Assembly (NCBI GenBank): GCA_027924585.1 | Contig: BSBM01000461.1 | Location: 8,681,001-8,745,000, forward strand | DNA length: 64,000 bases | Origin: Larix kaempferi | Lineage: Eukaryota > Streptophyta > Pinopsida > Pinales > Pinaceae | Reading direction: 5' to 3' | In this document: positions 44,255 through 55,578 of the stretch, one piece after another | How positions within the stretch are numbered: position 1 is the first letter of the stretch | Layout of the letters: every line of letters starts with the position of its first letter | The notes under the pieces: generated by a model | What the model saw: the letters and a program-made list of their open reading frames with translations, nothing else | The model's database searches: none | Told to the model about the DNA's origin: nothing | Program-made: the position numbers and the translations under genes

Positions 44255-45008
44255 TGTTCGGATATCCATCATCTATTTCGGGATACATATCTATTTCAGG
44301 ATCATCTATTTCAGGATACATATCTACTTCAGGATCTTGCATGATCTATTTCAGGATATGCAGTCCAGTCACCAGTTTGATGCCTCCAGCACCTTATCCA
44401 CCTTCTTCTAGCACCCGGGAGCCACTTACCACAGATTTTTAGCCCTCCTAAGCTGAAAGGCGCCCTCTTCTCACCTACTGACAGAGAAGGGCGCACTTGT
44501 TCACCTACCACTGCAGATTCACTCCAGTTACATTCAGTTAGCTCCGATTCTGATTGATTTCACTCCGATTTCACTCCTGACTGACTGTTTCACCTCCGAT
44601 TGACCTCCAGTTCGATTAGGTGACTTGTTCTGACTCCAGTTAGCCTCCCATGCGCCCCCACTGAGCCTCCAGATCCTATATCAGTGCTACACACTTCAGT
44701 TACATTTATTATGATCAGTTAGACTCAGCTTGACACCTGGATGACTGGTTGGTGTGATTGATGAGCACCACCGATGATTGATGAGGACTCCTAGACAGAG
44801 TCAAGCTACTCCATTCAGTGATTCGAATGACCTCCTTAGGCAATTCGAATTGCTCTGTTCATTGTAACAGTTTGTATTGTAATTCATTCACCCTTTCTGG
44901 GATAGAGAGCACTGCTGCATGTTTTGCACAGTTTTGCACCATATTTTCTATGTTCATCTGTTGTGATTGATTTACTTGTTCATTAGATCTGCTGTGACTA
45001 ATTTTACA
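44255..45008 (+). repeat. EL6 3' LTR
   Basis: 754 bp, same length as the 5' LTR with three substitutions and no indels. Confidence 0.95.
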
Positions 45009-45205
45009 ACAAGTTGGTCCGAAATTGCGGCAGAACTCGGCGAATTGGTCCTAAACGATGGAAAAGACAGATGAGTCGGCCGACTGGCGAAACTCGGCAA
45101 GTTGGTCCAAAATGGGTCGGAAGACATAGTTGAGTTCGCCGACCGGTAGAACTCGGTAAGTTGATCCGTAACGGGTTGGAAGAGATCGGTGAGTTGCTCT
45201 GAAAT
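45009..45205. repeat. Palindrome-containing tandem repeat of EL3 copy B, right part
   Basis: Continues the array interrupted by EL6, five or six units. Confidence 0.7.
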
Positions 45206-48200
45206 AGGGAATTTCAGCGCTTTTCCAGGGTGAATTTCAGGTGCTGGAAGTTGAGACATTGCCATGGAACTTATGCACCATATTGTGTGAAATGGAAAGA
45301 ATTACAAAAAAAATCGAGGGCATTGCCCTCGACTTGCCCTGTAGTGGTAGAAGCCACAAGGAGGCAAGCCCCCTTGACCCCCGTTGTCGCCCGGAGACAG
45401 TCGTGAAAGTGTGAAATGCATTCTCTATGCTTGGGATGAGAAGCAGGAATCTCATAGAAGGTTGCAGAAGCCTTATTGAGAGTAATTGGATGTAATATGC
45501 ATTGCGGAAGAGCAATGGGAATAGCAAGGCAATGTTGATAAGAGGGAAATTCCTCACCTTAAACTATTTATTTTTATACCATAAGAATTGCATGTTTGAA
45601 AAATAGTAAGAATGAATGTTATACACGTATGTATATATTGAATTGATAAATCATGAGAAGATCATAGCTAATGATTGCTTGTATCCTTGGTAGGAAAGCC
45701 AAGAAAAGGATCAGCTATGATGTGGAGGGGGAACACCATGTCATGATGAGGAATTGGAAAGGGAGAATTCCTTGACTCCTCTCTTGCTATTGTATTTATA
45801 TTTCCTGAGTTTTTATATACTGAAAAATTATGGCATAGGGATTCTGGAAATGCAAGAGAGTAATGCATATGAATTAGTGGGCATGATTAAAGATTCATTG
45901 CATAGTGCATGTGGATTGCTTATGCATGAGCATGATGTTGCACATGGGTAAAGGTAGTGAAAGTTACACATGCAATATCCCATTAATGGTATTGCCTATG
46001 GTTGATCACCAATAATGTTGTTGATAATGGTTGTATGAATCAAACCATAGAAGCATGACTAGAAATGCAAGAGATTAGATAGATGAAATGAATATGCACT
46101 AGATGGCATATTAATAAACATTGCACAGTGCATGTCATATTGCATATTGGTAAAATAGCGAGGTTTTACATATGCAATGAGCCACTTAAGATAATTATTG
46201 AGGTTGCTAATAATTAGTTGTGTTCTCATTGGTTGTAGGACCAAAGAAAACCGAAGCATGGCTAAGGATGTGGATGATGTTGCATATGACCAACAACCTT
46301 ATGAGGAAAGGATGGTGCGACAAATCTGTGATCATGATGTTGGAAAAAGGAATATGTAGCCTTGATAAGAGACCAACTGATCAGGTAACATCTAGCGATG
46401 TTAATGACAGCCATGCAGGTAATGGTTATTTGTGCTAAATTGCATGAATGTTGAAAGAGGATTTGGTAAGATCCCTTCAACTATGTTTAAACTATGTTGA
46501 ATTGTTTGCATGTGAGACTGAGTGCCTGAGTGTGAATATAATCCTACCAAGTATGGTCAGGTATGGGTAAGTGAAGGCAAGGATCCTTACACCCTATAGT
46601 TTCTTAGAAACCTCAATGCATTCATATGAAATTATATCATGCCATTTGTGTATGTTGGTTGTGAGTTTTAACAACCAAAACAAGTGATGACTTATGGTCC
46701 CATTGTAGTGTATGCCATATGAGATAGGCATGGTTAGGCCATAATATGTTGGAATGCATAGTATTCATGGATTAATGCAAGGTTGTATTGAGGGGTTATG
46801 CATTGAGTGAATGCACATTAAAAGATTATGTAAATGTTGTGAATGTGCATGCATATGTGTGGGTGCACATGTTGAGATGCATTGTGTGAATGCATGGGTG
46901 TGACATATATATGTTTCAATGCAGTTAGATAATAGATGAAATGGTGGACTATTATTAATCCTGAGACCATTTCATGAGCTACTATGAATGCAGGAGAAAG
47001 ACTGCATGGAGAATGTAGACATGTGATGGGCTACCAGAGCACTCTGTTGGAAGGACAGAGTTGCATGGAATGTGAAGTAATGAGTATTTACAGTTTATTT
47101 AAACTACATGGATAGTGTGACTGTGTCTTGCAATTTTATTGTGATAATGATGCATATATAGAAATGTATATATTTCATTGCATTTCAAATATTAACAGCT
47201 GAAGGTGTTTGAATTATTGAGTGTTATAATTCTGAGATCACTTCAATGACTATTGTGCCAATGAAAGGATTATATGCATAGATACTCACAACGCATTTGG
47301 CTGATTGAAGTTTTAGTTTTCAAGTAGAAAAGTCTTGCGTATGGCAATGAGGATAAGTCCATAGTAAAGACCGGGATCTACCATGTGCAGAAGCCAAAGG
47401 TTATGAGAAGGTTCTCATGGTTGTAACTTATGCATGAAACAAATCTGAAAATTGTCCGATTTAAGTTTATGAGAATAATCTCATGGTTGCAAATCTAAAT
47501 TTTGTAGGAAAACAGATTTGTAAATTTCAGATTTGAAATTTTGCTAATAATTGCTAATGACTGTTTGGCTTATATAAAAATTGTGTCAAGAAGACATGTT
47601 GTAGGTGGATGTTAATGTATGGTAGCAAGGGTGAAACCAAAATGGACAGAGTGATACCACTTACAAGAGCCAAACAATATGAGGATGGCCTCATAGTTAA
47701 ACCAATCCATTTATGTAGGAGGACAGAATTGTAAATTCATGTTTGAATTTAATTATTAATGCCATTGATTGGTTATGAAACAATCAGATTTGAAGTTATG
47801 ATTAAATGTTGCTGACTTTTTGGCTATTTGATAAGTGTGCCAGGATGAAACATTGCAGGAAGACCATGTGTGATGGCCTGCAAAATCCAAACTAGATGGG
47901 AAGGATCCCATGCTTTGGAAATGGGTTTCGGGTGAAACACCATAGTAAATGTTGATAATGTCTCAGCTGAACTGCATGTTGGTAAACCATGTGAGTGAGA
48001 CAGTAAAAGTATGCCAAGAAGGCATGTGTGCGTTATGGAACGTGAAAGGATTGGGGTGGAAAACCGAAGTACTGTTGACTCAGAGAAGGGAGCCCCAATT
48101 CTTCGCAAATGAAGGAAAGATACATCTGAAAAGGGATAAGTATTATGTAACCCTAACTCATAATACACATGTTTGGTTATTAAATTTAATATGCAAAGCA

Positions 48201-50855
48201 TGTTTTATTATTTAATTATTATTCCAGACTACTTGAGTATGATTAGGGCCTACATGTCTCACATCCAAAAGGGAGTGCGCACCTTTCTGGTGTTGGGTTA
48301 TGATAGGGTTGTCAATATTGACTACACCCTAAGGGAATGGACGCATTCCTGGTGTTTCAATACTTGATAGTGAATGTTGTGAAATATGTTTACAATTTTT
48401 GGACAACAATACTGATGATCTTGCTTATCCTTCTTGTGTTACCAGCTTACACAGATGCAATTTGGTGCTGCAAACGGATGAAGCAAAATGAAAGGTTGTT
48501 GTGGAGGTATTGACAAAGGGTTCTTGCATTCCTAATGAACCCAGTCGGTGTACTAGTTTGGAATTATTTACTTGGTTGTTGTGGAGGTATTGATGAAGGG
48601 TTGTTACATGCCTAATAAACCCAGACAATGCACTGGTTTGGCATTATTTTCTTTGATGTTGCGGGTATGGTGGGGCCATGTTGACCTATAGTTAAGGAAG
48701 TCACCGAAAGAGTTCCTAAAGGGAACTGCCAGTTTTGCACAAGAGAAGGAGTGCCATCCTTATGTGGGTGAAGAATTGTTATGCGCATGAAGGGTTGTGA
48801 CACGTGTGAAAGGATGATGCAAGATTAAGGCAGAGTGGTAGAGCCTTGACCTATAATGGTCGGTGGCATAGTTTCCTTCTATTGTTCAATGATCCAGACG
48901 AATGTGTTGGCTCGTCAATGGAGAGGGCCAACCAGGTATGGTATTGGTTGGGCACCACAAATGCTTGGTAAATCTGGTCGGCGTGAAGGTGTATTGGTTG
49001 GGCATTAACTATTTGATGTTGTGTAGCAACATGCTTGTTGGCCAAACATCCAATTCCATAGGCGATCCCAAGGCTTGCAAAGCGAAGCAGGATCCTATGG
49101 ACCAGAAAGGAAATGCAAAACACATATAAGTATTCATTTTCATTTATTCTTGTTTGGAATAATGAATATTTTAGGTATAAGCCTTCTAACAGCTAAGGTG
49201 ATACACTATTGTTTCTTTGTTGGAAACCTTGGTCATTGTAGGAAAGCAAGTACCCTGGAAGAACTATAAAATGCTTGGTAAAACTATAGAGTAACTGGTC
49301 GGGCGCTATAAAATTCTTGGTAAACCAGAGAGTGACTAGTCAGGCACTATAAAATTCTTGGTAAACCAGAGAGTAATTGGTCTGGTGCTATAAAATTCTG
49401 GTAAATATAGAGAGTAACCGATGCTCAATAAATTCAGAGAATAGTTGGTGGGAGCATTAAACACTTGATGTTGAGGAGCAACCGGCATGCTGGCCAAACA
49501 TTCCTTAATTAATTGACAAAACCTAGTTGGCCTACTAGTCTGCCATTGCCTAATCGAATCGTTGTGGAGTAGCCTACGTGCTAGCCCAACATTCGTTATT
49601 GTATCCATGGAAAATCCAATGCTTGTAAAGCAAATAAGCAGCCTGTGGAATAAAGTGAACACATCCAATACATATAAGTATTTGGTTATCTTGCAGCTTA
49701 TTTCTTATGAATATACGTGTGTATATGATTTGATTATGATTTCTTAAACTCTTGTTTAGAGGTAACCCTACGAAAATACGCTAAACATGTGAATTGATTC
49801 AATGTTTGAGTGTAGGTATTGATGGAAGCAAGGACTATGGAAGCATCTGGAGGATGCATGTGGACATGTGACTGTCCTAAAGAGAGCTCAGTATGAGCAG
49901 TAATGAAAGATGGTGCTAGTGGACATGTGTGGGTCCTAGCAGCCAAAGGTTCTGTAAGCAATAATAGGGAAGGGTTCCCTAGCTGAAAAAAATTAGACAG
50001 ACCTTAGACACTAAGTGTCATAGCCAAGAAAGGGAAAGTCAAGCATTCACATTGAAGTGAAAGAGGCTAAGGAGCATAGAACCGCAAAGTGATGGTGTGG
50101 CTCCAGATTGGAACAAGACTAAGACGGGGAAACTCTTAATCTTCCCTTTACCTTTTGATTGCTACATATTAAAAACAAAGGATTGTTGAGTGCATGTCAT
50201 AGCTGAAAATAGATTGTGTTTAATTGCTTGAAGTGAATTATGAATGTTGAATTAGTTATTTCCTTGTGAAAGGATGAACAGGAATGAGTTCATATGCATG
50301 TTGGGAAAGCATGAAACGTGTGGAAGTCTCATGAGTAAAGCAGGGACGTTCCAATTCAATTGGGAAAATAATTGACTAAATTTAATATTGTGTTATGCTT
50401 GTCCTAACAGGAATTGCCATGATGAGTCTCATGGGTGAGACATTGAAAGCCATTGAGTGCAGGTAGTACTAGCCAAGTGTTGCTAGTGATAAAAGCGAGA
50501 GCCAGTTGTACACGTTGATCATGGTAGCAGGCCAAAAACTATTTGATTTGGCTTAAAACATTCCTCAAATAGTTGCCAGGACAACAAGAAAGATGGCATC
50601 CATGGAATTCCAGACTTGTAGATCAACTGGAAGGTAAATAAAAAGAAGGGATTGTTGTGGAGCAATGCCCACCTGCAGAGATGGGATATCAAAACCGGTA
50701 GGACCAACTTGTGGAAGCCAAAGGACCTGGTCCTGAATGTTCAAAGTAAAGAGATGAAATGCAAGATAGACCTGCCACCATTTGTGAATTTTTGAAGCAT
50801 GTGTAAAGTGGGTATATATTCCGAACTGTTGGAACACTGAGGATGGTGTTATTAT
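45206..50855. other. EL3 copy B internal region, no supported gene
   Basis: Parallel to 7031-12296. A perfect 8-bp hairpin TCGAGGGC/GCCCTCGA (45314-45332) follows a run of A. About 340 bases at 48250-48600 are absent from copy A; they contain two further copies of the repeated 'GGTTGTTGTGGAGGTATTGA' word. No gag or pol motifs. Confidence 0.6.
49264..49440 (+). repeat. Tandem repeat of ~42 bp (EL3 copy B)
   Basis: Four units CTATAAAATTCTTGGTAAAC..., same number as copy A. Confidence 0.75.
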
Positions 50856-50868
50856 AAGGGGAGGGGAA
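50856..50868 (+). other. EL3 copy B polypurine tract
   Basis: AAGGGGAGGGGAA next to the 3' LTR start. Confidence 0.85.
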
Positions 50869-52258
50869 TGTAATGTCCCCAGTTTGACCCCATGGTGTTA
50901 AAATTGTAAATGATGTAATATTGTTATGAAATCGTGGTGAGGAGCTCAAGGCCAAGGCCCCGCCATCGATTTATTGATGCATATGGTTTACGTGCTATCC
51001 ATGCACAATGGAATTGTGAATATTATGTAAATATGCATTTTAATAAAAATGCCCACAACTAGCTATGCAATGCAACAAGAGATGGGGGTATGATTTTACA
51101 AGGAATTGGGAGGGAAAACATCAAAACCCTTGGATCCAATCAAGTCAAGCCAAATGTCAATGAGAAAACCCATGAACCCTCAACTACCCATGTTGACTTT
51201 TATACCCAATCATTGATTTCTCCTAAGAGTTGGTTGAGGTAGTTAATGCCTTAGGGAATGGGAGGTATGGCTGTCCAAATTTGAGCATGGGAAAGCCACC
51301 CTGCATGGAAAATTGTGTTTGGCTTCTTGGTCAAGAAAAGAGCCATGAATGGCTCCCCAATCCATTATCCATCAACTAGTTTCTCTCCCTCATGAGTTTG
51401 GAGCTAACTGGGCGTTTTTCAGCCATGTTTTTATGTGTTTTCCTTGATCCCCGACTGGGAGAGGGGCGTTTATGTGTTGTATACCAATGGGGAAGAAGGG
51501 GAATCCAATTGGGGTTCCATAGAGACATTTTGGGCTGTTGAAGGCTTAGATAATTGGGGGAGAAATCGTTTTCCTCCCTGTGAATGTTTTCTCCATCTCA
51601 CGATTCATTTTTTGTTGGAAACAATTTGGGGGAAAGCCCCTGGCCATCCTGTTTGTAAATTCCATTACTGAACATGTATATCCATGCCCGATTATTGTGC
51701 TTGATGTGTGTAGATAGAGTATGTTGGGTATGGGTTATGGGAATCTATTATTTTGGCTTGAGCTTGAGTACAAGCATCCAAGGTTCATATGTAGCCTGAT
51801 AAACCCAGCTGTGGACTGGCTTGGCTCAGATGAGATGATTAATTGGGTTGTGCATGAGCTTGAATGTCCCCTTTTCCTTGTAAGAATCATGCCCAGCTCA
51901 GGGGTGGCAATTGTGTTGAGAGAATTGATGAACACAACTGGCCTATGGTTGGGTGGAACATTGCAGCTACATAGCTAGTTGCTTAGGACAATTGCACAAT
52001 GGAGATAAGTGTTCTTCTATCTATGTGGTTTGCCTCTACAGTGTTTAAATTAATGACTGTTATTGATATATTGAATGCATATGAAAATATGTGTGTGGAT
52101 GAGTTTTTTCTCTGCTGTGCATGTTTTCTTGATTTGCATCTGCACACATTTGTTTTTAACTATATGAATCTAATGAATGGGATGAGTTTTATGAAAATAC
52201 CCACAGATTTGTAGAATGTTCCCTTCCTCGAATTGGGTTTGCAGGTGGGTACATTACA
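50869..52258 (+). repeat. EL3 copy B 3' LTR
   Basis: 1390 bp, TGTAATGTCCCC to GTACATTACA, followed by CATCC. Confidence 0.9.
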
Positions 52259-52263
52259 CATCC

Positions 52264-54109
52264 TGCAGTCCAAGTGACTGAAGAAGTTACTGAAAAGGTG
52301 ACTGACAAGGTTATTGAAGAAATCACTGAAGAAGTGATTGACAACTCATAGGAAGTCACGAACCTATTGGACACTATTTAAATGGATCATTCTGATCCCG
52401 ATTAACAAGTGTTGGAAATCACCACTACACCTAATGCTCCAACTTCATCTCTATTAATTTTTTCCATTGAGAATATTTCTACTTTTCCTACAGGGGTGAT
52501 GCCACCATTCTCCATTTCCCAATTGTTTCACACTCTGAGTTATAGACCCACCCCTTTTCCTGGTAACTCAGTTTCTTTTTCCATACCTTCATCTATTTTT
52601 GCAGAAGTCTAGTCTTCGACTGTCCCCCTGCAATTAACCATATCCACTTCATCATTACCTACTGAGAATGAGCCACCCTCAACGCCTTCTCTACTATCAC
52701 CATCTGCTAATGATGATCAACTTCCACTTTCTGAAGCCTTCACTTCAATCCCTTCCCCAAATCCTATCCCACCAGTTCCTTAGACTGTCTCTACCCCTAT
52801 GGTTATTCCTCAAGTTACCATGCCCATGCCCAATCCAATGGCCAATCAAACTCCTTCATTGGTTTCAGCAGAAAATGTAATCTCATTTACTTCTAAGATA
52901 ATAACTGAATATGAAGATGATGTGGTAGTCCCTCTTGGACATTATTTCTACAACAAGGAAAATAAAGCAGTGGTAAAGAGGGGTAAGAAGAGGAGCAGGG
53001 ATTAAGGTGAATTGGAAGTATATGTCCCCAATCAAATAGTATGGACTCAACAAGCAAATGAACCCCAAACAGGAGTAATTGAAATAGCCACAGCCTTAGG
53101 AGCATTTGCTGGTGCAAACCTTGATTGAGTCCAAATACTTAATAGGGAAATTGATCAGAAGAAAGAATATTTGGAAAGGCTGACAAAAGAACTGGTGAAG
53201 ACCAAGGAAGAGCATGATATTTATGTTGATGATCTCAAGAGGATATCGGAAGACAGGTTAGAAGTTTTGGAGCGAAGCAATACCTCTCTGCAGGCTGAGA
53301 TTCGTGATGTACAAGCTGAGAATTATGTTAATACTCAAAAGATAGCCTTACTGCAAAAGCAATGTGAGGATGCAACTGCAAGTGCAGCCTCTTCTACTTT
53401 CTATAAGGTGTCATCTTAGGAATTCAAGGACTTGGCCCTTCAAGTCAATGAAGACTATTATAAGTTTCTGTAGAATCTATTTTGCAACCTGGATGAGATC
53501 AGGGAGACTCATATCACTTTTGGTAAGATATATAGTGCCCTTGAAGAGCAGAAAGCTAGAAGGCTGGAATCTTCTAAGGAAAATGAAAACATTAGTGAGT
53601 GACAGAGATATATCAAGGATACTCCAGAAGGTTTCCCTATGCTTAATAGCTTTCAATTTGAGAAGATTAGGGGTGCATTGAACACTTGGCTTGAACTTAA
53701 TGAGTCAGTTGAGGATATTCTCAAGAGAGCACAAGCTATGTGTAGAGGGTGATGGTATGCAACAAATAATGTTATGGACAGTCTTCAGTTGCCTGCCATG
53801 GAACTCATTGAAGATGCTTGCCCATCGAAGTTGAAGATTGAGGAAATCGAGCGCAAATGTGAAGAAGCCCAACAACAAATTCAACTCCTCGAAGAGATCA
53901 AAATCGATGATGTGGAGTGATTGATCATGAAACCGGTCTCCTTGGAACGTAAAATCCAAGTCTTTATCCGCATTTGGCATAAGCTATAAAATACTAAAAT
54001 GGAAAAATTTGAGTGCAATGCCCAGCTTGGGCTTGAGTCAGCTAATTATACGATTGTGGATGAGTTGTTAGAAATTTGGGACAAATTCCAAGTTTTTCTA
54101 GGCCATTAG
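52264..54109 (+). pseudogene. ORF-C, C-terminal part (copy B)
   Basis: Counterpart of 13704-15527 with the same order of regions. Copy-specific stops by C-to-T or G-to-A change: TAG after N-S at about 52349, TAA 52403, TAG 52610, TAA 53003, TAG 53417, TGA 53599, TGA at the C-R-G-(R) position near 53751 and TGA near 53920. A 4-base difference near 54085 moves the final stop to 54107-54109. The many independent stops in A and B show both drifted without constraint after duplication. Confidence 0.6.
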
Positions 54110-55069
54110 GTTATCTTTGATTTTGTAATCCCAGTTTGTGGGAATTTATTGTTTGTATTATTATTTTGTAACTCTTATTTAAAGAGATGATTCCTCGTAG
54201 AGGGAGGGGGGATGGAATTTGGAGATAAAATATGCAAGAGAAGATGGAGATGCTCTATTTTGATACAAGCTTATAATTTCTTACAGACTGTCATTGAATA
54301 CAGTAAAGTTATTTTCAGAGCTACTTTTGTCAATTTATTCAAGTTTATTTGATGAATGTGATTTCTCTCCAAGTTGCTTATCTAACACTGTATTTATCCT
54401 TTGCAATCTATAAATACATTGATCTATATTTTTTATTTCTCTCTGCTTATGATCTGTGTATACTTAAAAAATTTCAAAGAGTTTATTCAATTAAAATCTT
54501 TATCGATTTCTGCAAATGATTATTATCAGTGAATCATAATTGATGTTGATTTTTCAATTAACATAGGAATTACAGATCAGATATTGAATGCATGCAACCC
54601 CTAATCCACTGTTAATTAATTTTTATTGGTTAATGGTAATTTGGTTAAATAAGTAATAAATATTTTAACATTTATGTTAAGTTGATGAATGTGCTTATTT
54701 AATTTCAGATCAAACTGAGTTGAACCTATCTCAAAACACCTTCTTAGAATAGATCTAAATTAGCTTAGATTCCTTTTAGATAGATTTGTGTTTACATATT
54801 TTTACACTTAGGTTTTCTTCATTTGAAAACTGATCCTTCGGATCAAAATTCACCAACTCTTAGAGTGCCAGCGGAGGCCGAATATCTGTTGGATATTACT
54901 ACACCAAACAGGCTGGGGATAGAACAATCCTTGTGTAGGATGTTTTGAACTCTTTCAGTCTGGGTTTTCCCCCTCTGTTGAGAGCTTAGGAACCCATTCT
55001 AGCACTTTGCATACCCTGCACATTCGAGGCCTCAACAAATGGCACTAGAAGGAGGGCCAGTAGTAATCT
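54110..55069 (+). other. Non-coding spacer before EL4 gag (copy B), possible LTR
   Basis: Counterpart of 15528-16508, with purine tract near 54202-54215 and TATAAATA at 54409-54416. No gene. Confidence 0.4.
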
Positions 55070-55578
55070 ATGCCTAAACAGAATACTCAAAAACCTCCTC
55101 CAGCGAGAATACCGATTGTCACTCGTAGTCACACACATGAATCTACTTCTATTGAGCAATCGGTGCATCATCCTAATACTATCCCTGCTACCCCTACAAC
55201 TCACCGAGATCCTAGAATAGGGGACGTCATTATTATATCACCCACCAGAGGACCTATCTTACTTGAAGAGATACTCAAGAGGTCTAATGATAGTGCTTCT
55301 AGGTTACAACAGAGGCTCTATGTAGATAGAAATCAAGGATTAGCAACAATTCACCAAGAAAATACTAATCCACAGGAAAATATTCAAGATAATCAAGATA
55401 ATCAAAATTCAGTTGAATAGGATACAGAAGACAATAATTCATCAAGCCAACAACAGTCCCCTTAATTTGATCTTGATTTGTTATTCAGTGAAACAGAACA
55501 AGTCTCACACACTACTGCTTCAGGTGGACCACCACCCCCTCCTCCTTCATCATCATCCTTCTCATTTGAGAGTGAACA
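55070..55578 (+). pseudogene. EL4 copy B gag, N-terminal arm
   Basis: MPKQNTQKPPPARI onward, matching 16509-17018. TAG at 55418 (CAG in copy A) and a TAA at about 55464 (GAA in copy A). Interrupted at 55578 by the solo LTR EL7; the frame resumes at 58546. Confidence 0.75.

Larger units (their letters stand above)
38825..45008 (+). mobile_element. EL6: young, nearly complete Ty1/copia retrotransposon
   Basis: 6184 bp with target duplication ACAAG (38820-38824 and 45009-45013). Two 754-bp LTRs differ at only three positions that I could find (for example 39007/44437 and 39232/44662), so the insertion is recent and later than the segmental duplication. It has a Met-tRNA primer site, one long gag-pol frame and a polypurine tract. 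Copy A of EL3 lacks it and shows the empty site near 6824-6835. Confidence 0.95.
37175..52258 (+). mobile_element. EL3 copy B: non-coding LTR element carrying the EL6 insertion
   Basis: Flanked by CATCC (37170-37174 and 52259-52263), the same site as copy A. Total 15084 bp, of which 6189 are EL6 and its target duplication, leaving about 8.9 kb. Termini TGTAATGT and ACATTACA are intact. No gag or pol of its own. Confidence 0.9.

Noticed and set aside
45314-45332. Hairpin TCGAGGGC/GCCCTCGA next to an A run, resembling a bacterial terminator
   Set aside because: The genome is eukaryotic, the A run precedes the stem on this strand, and copy A has lost some pairs (7143-7157).
45237-45557. 106-codon minus-strand frame in EL3 copy B
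   Set aside because: The corresponding frame in copy A is interrupted and there is no protein-like motif; chance frame in non-coding DNA.
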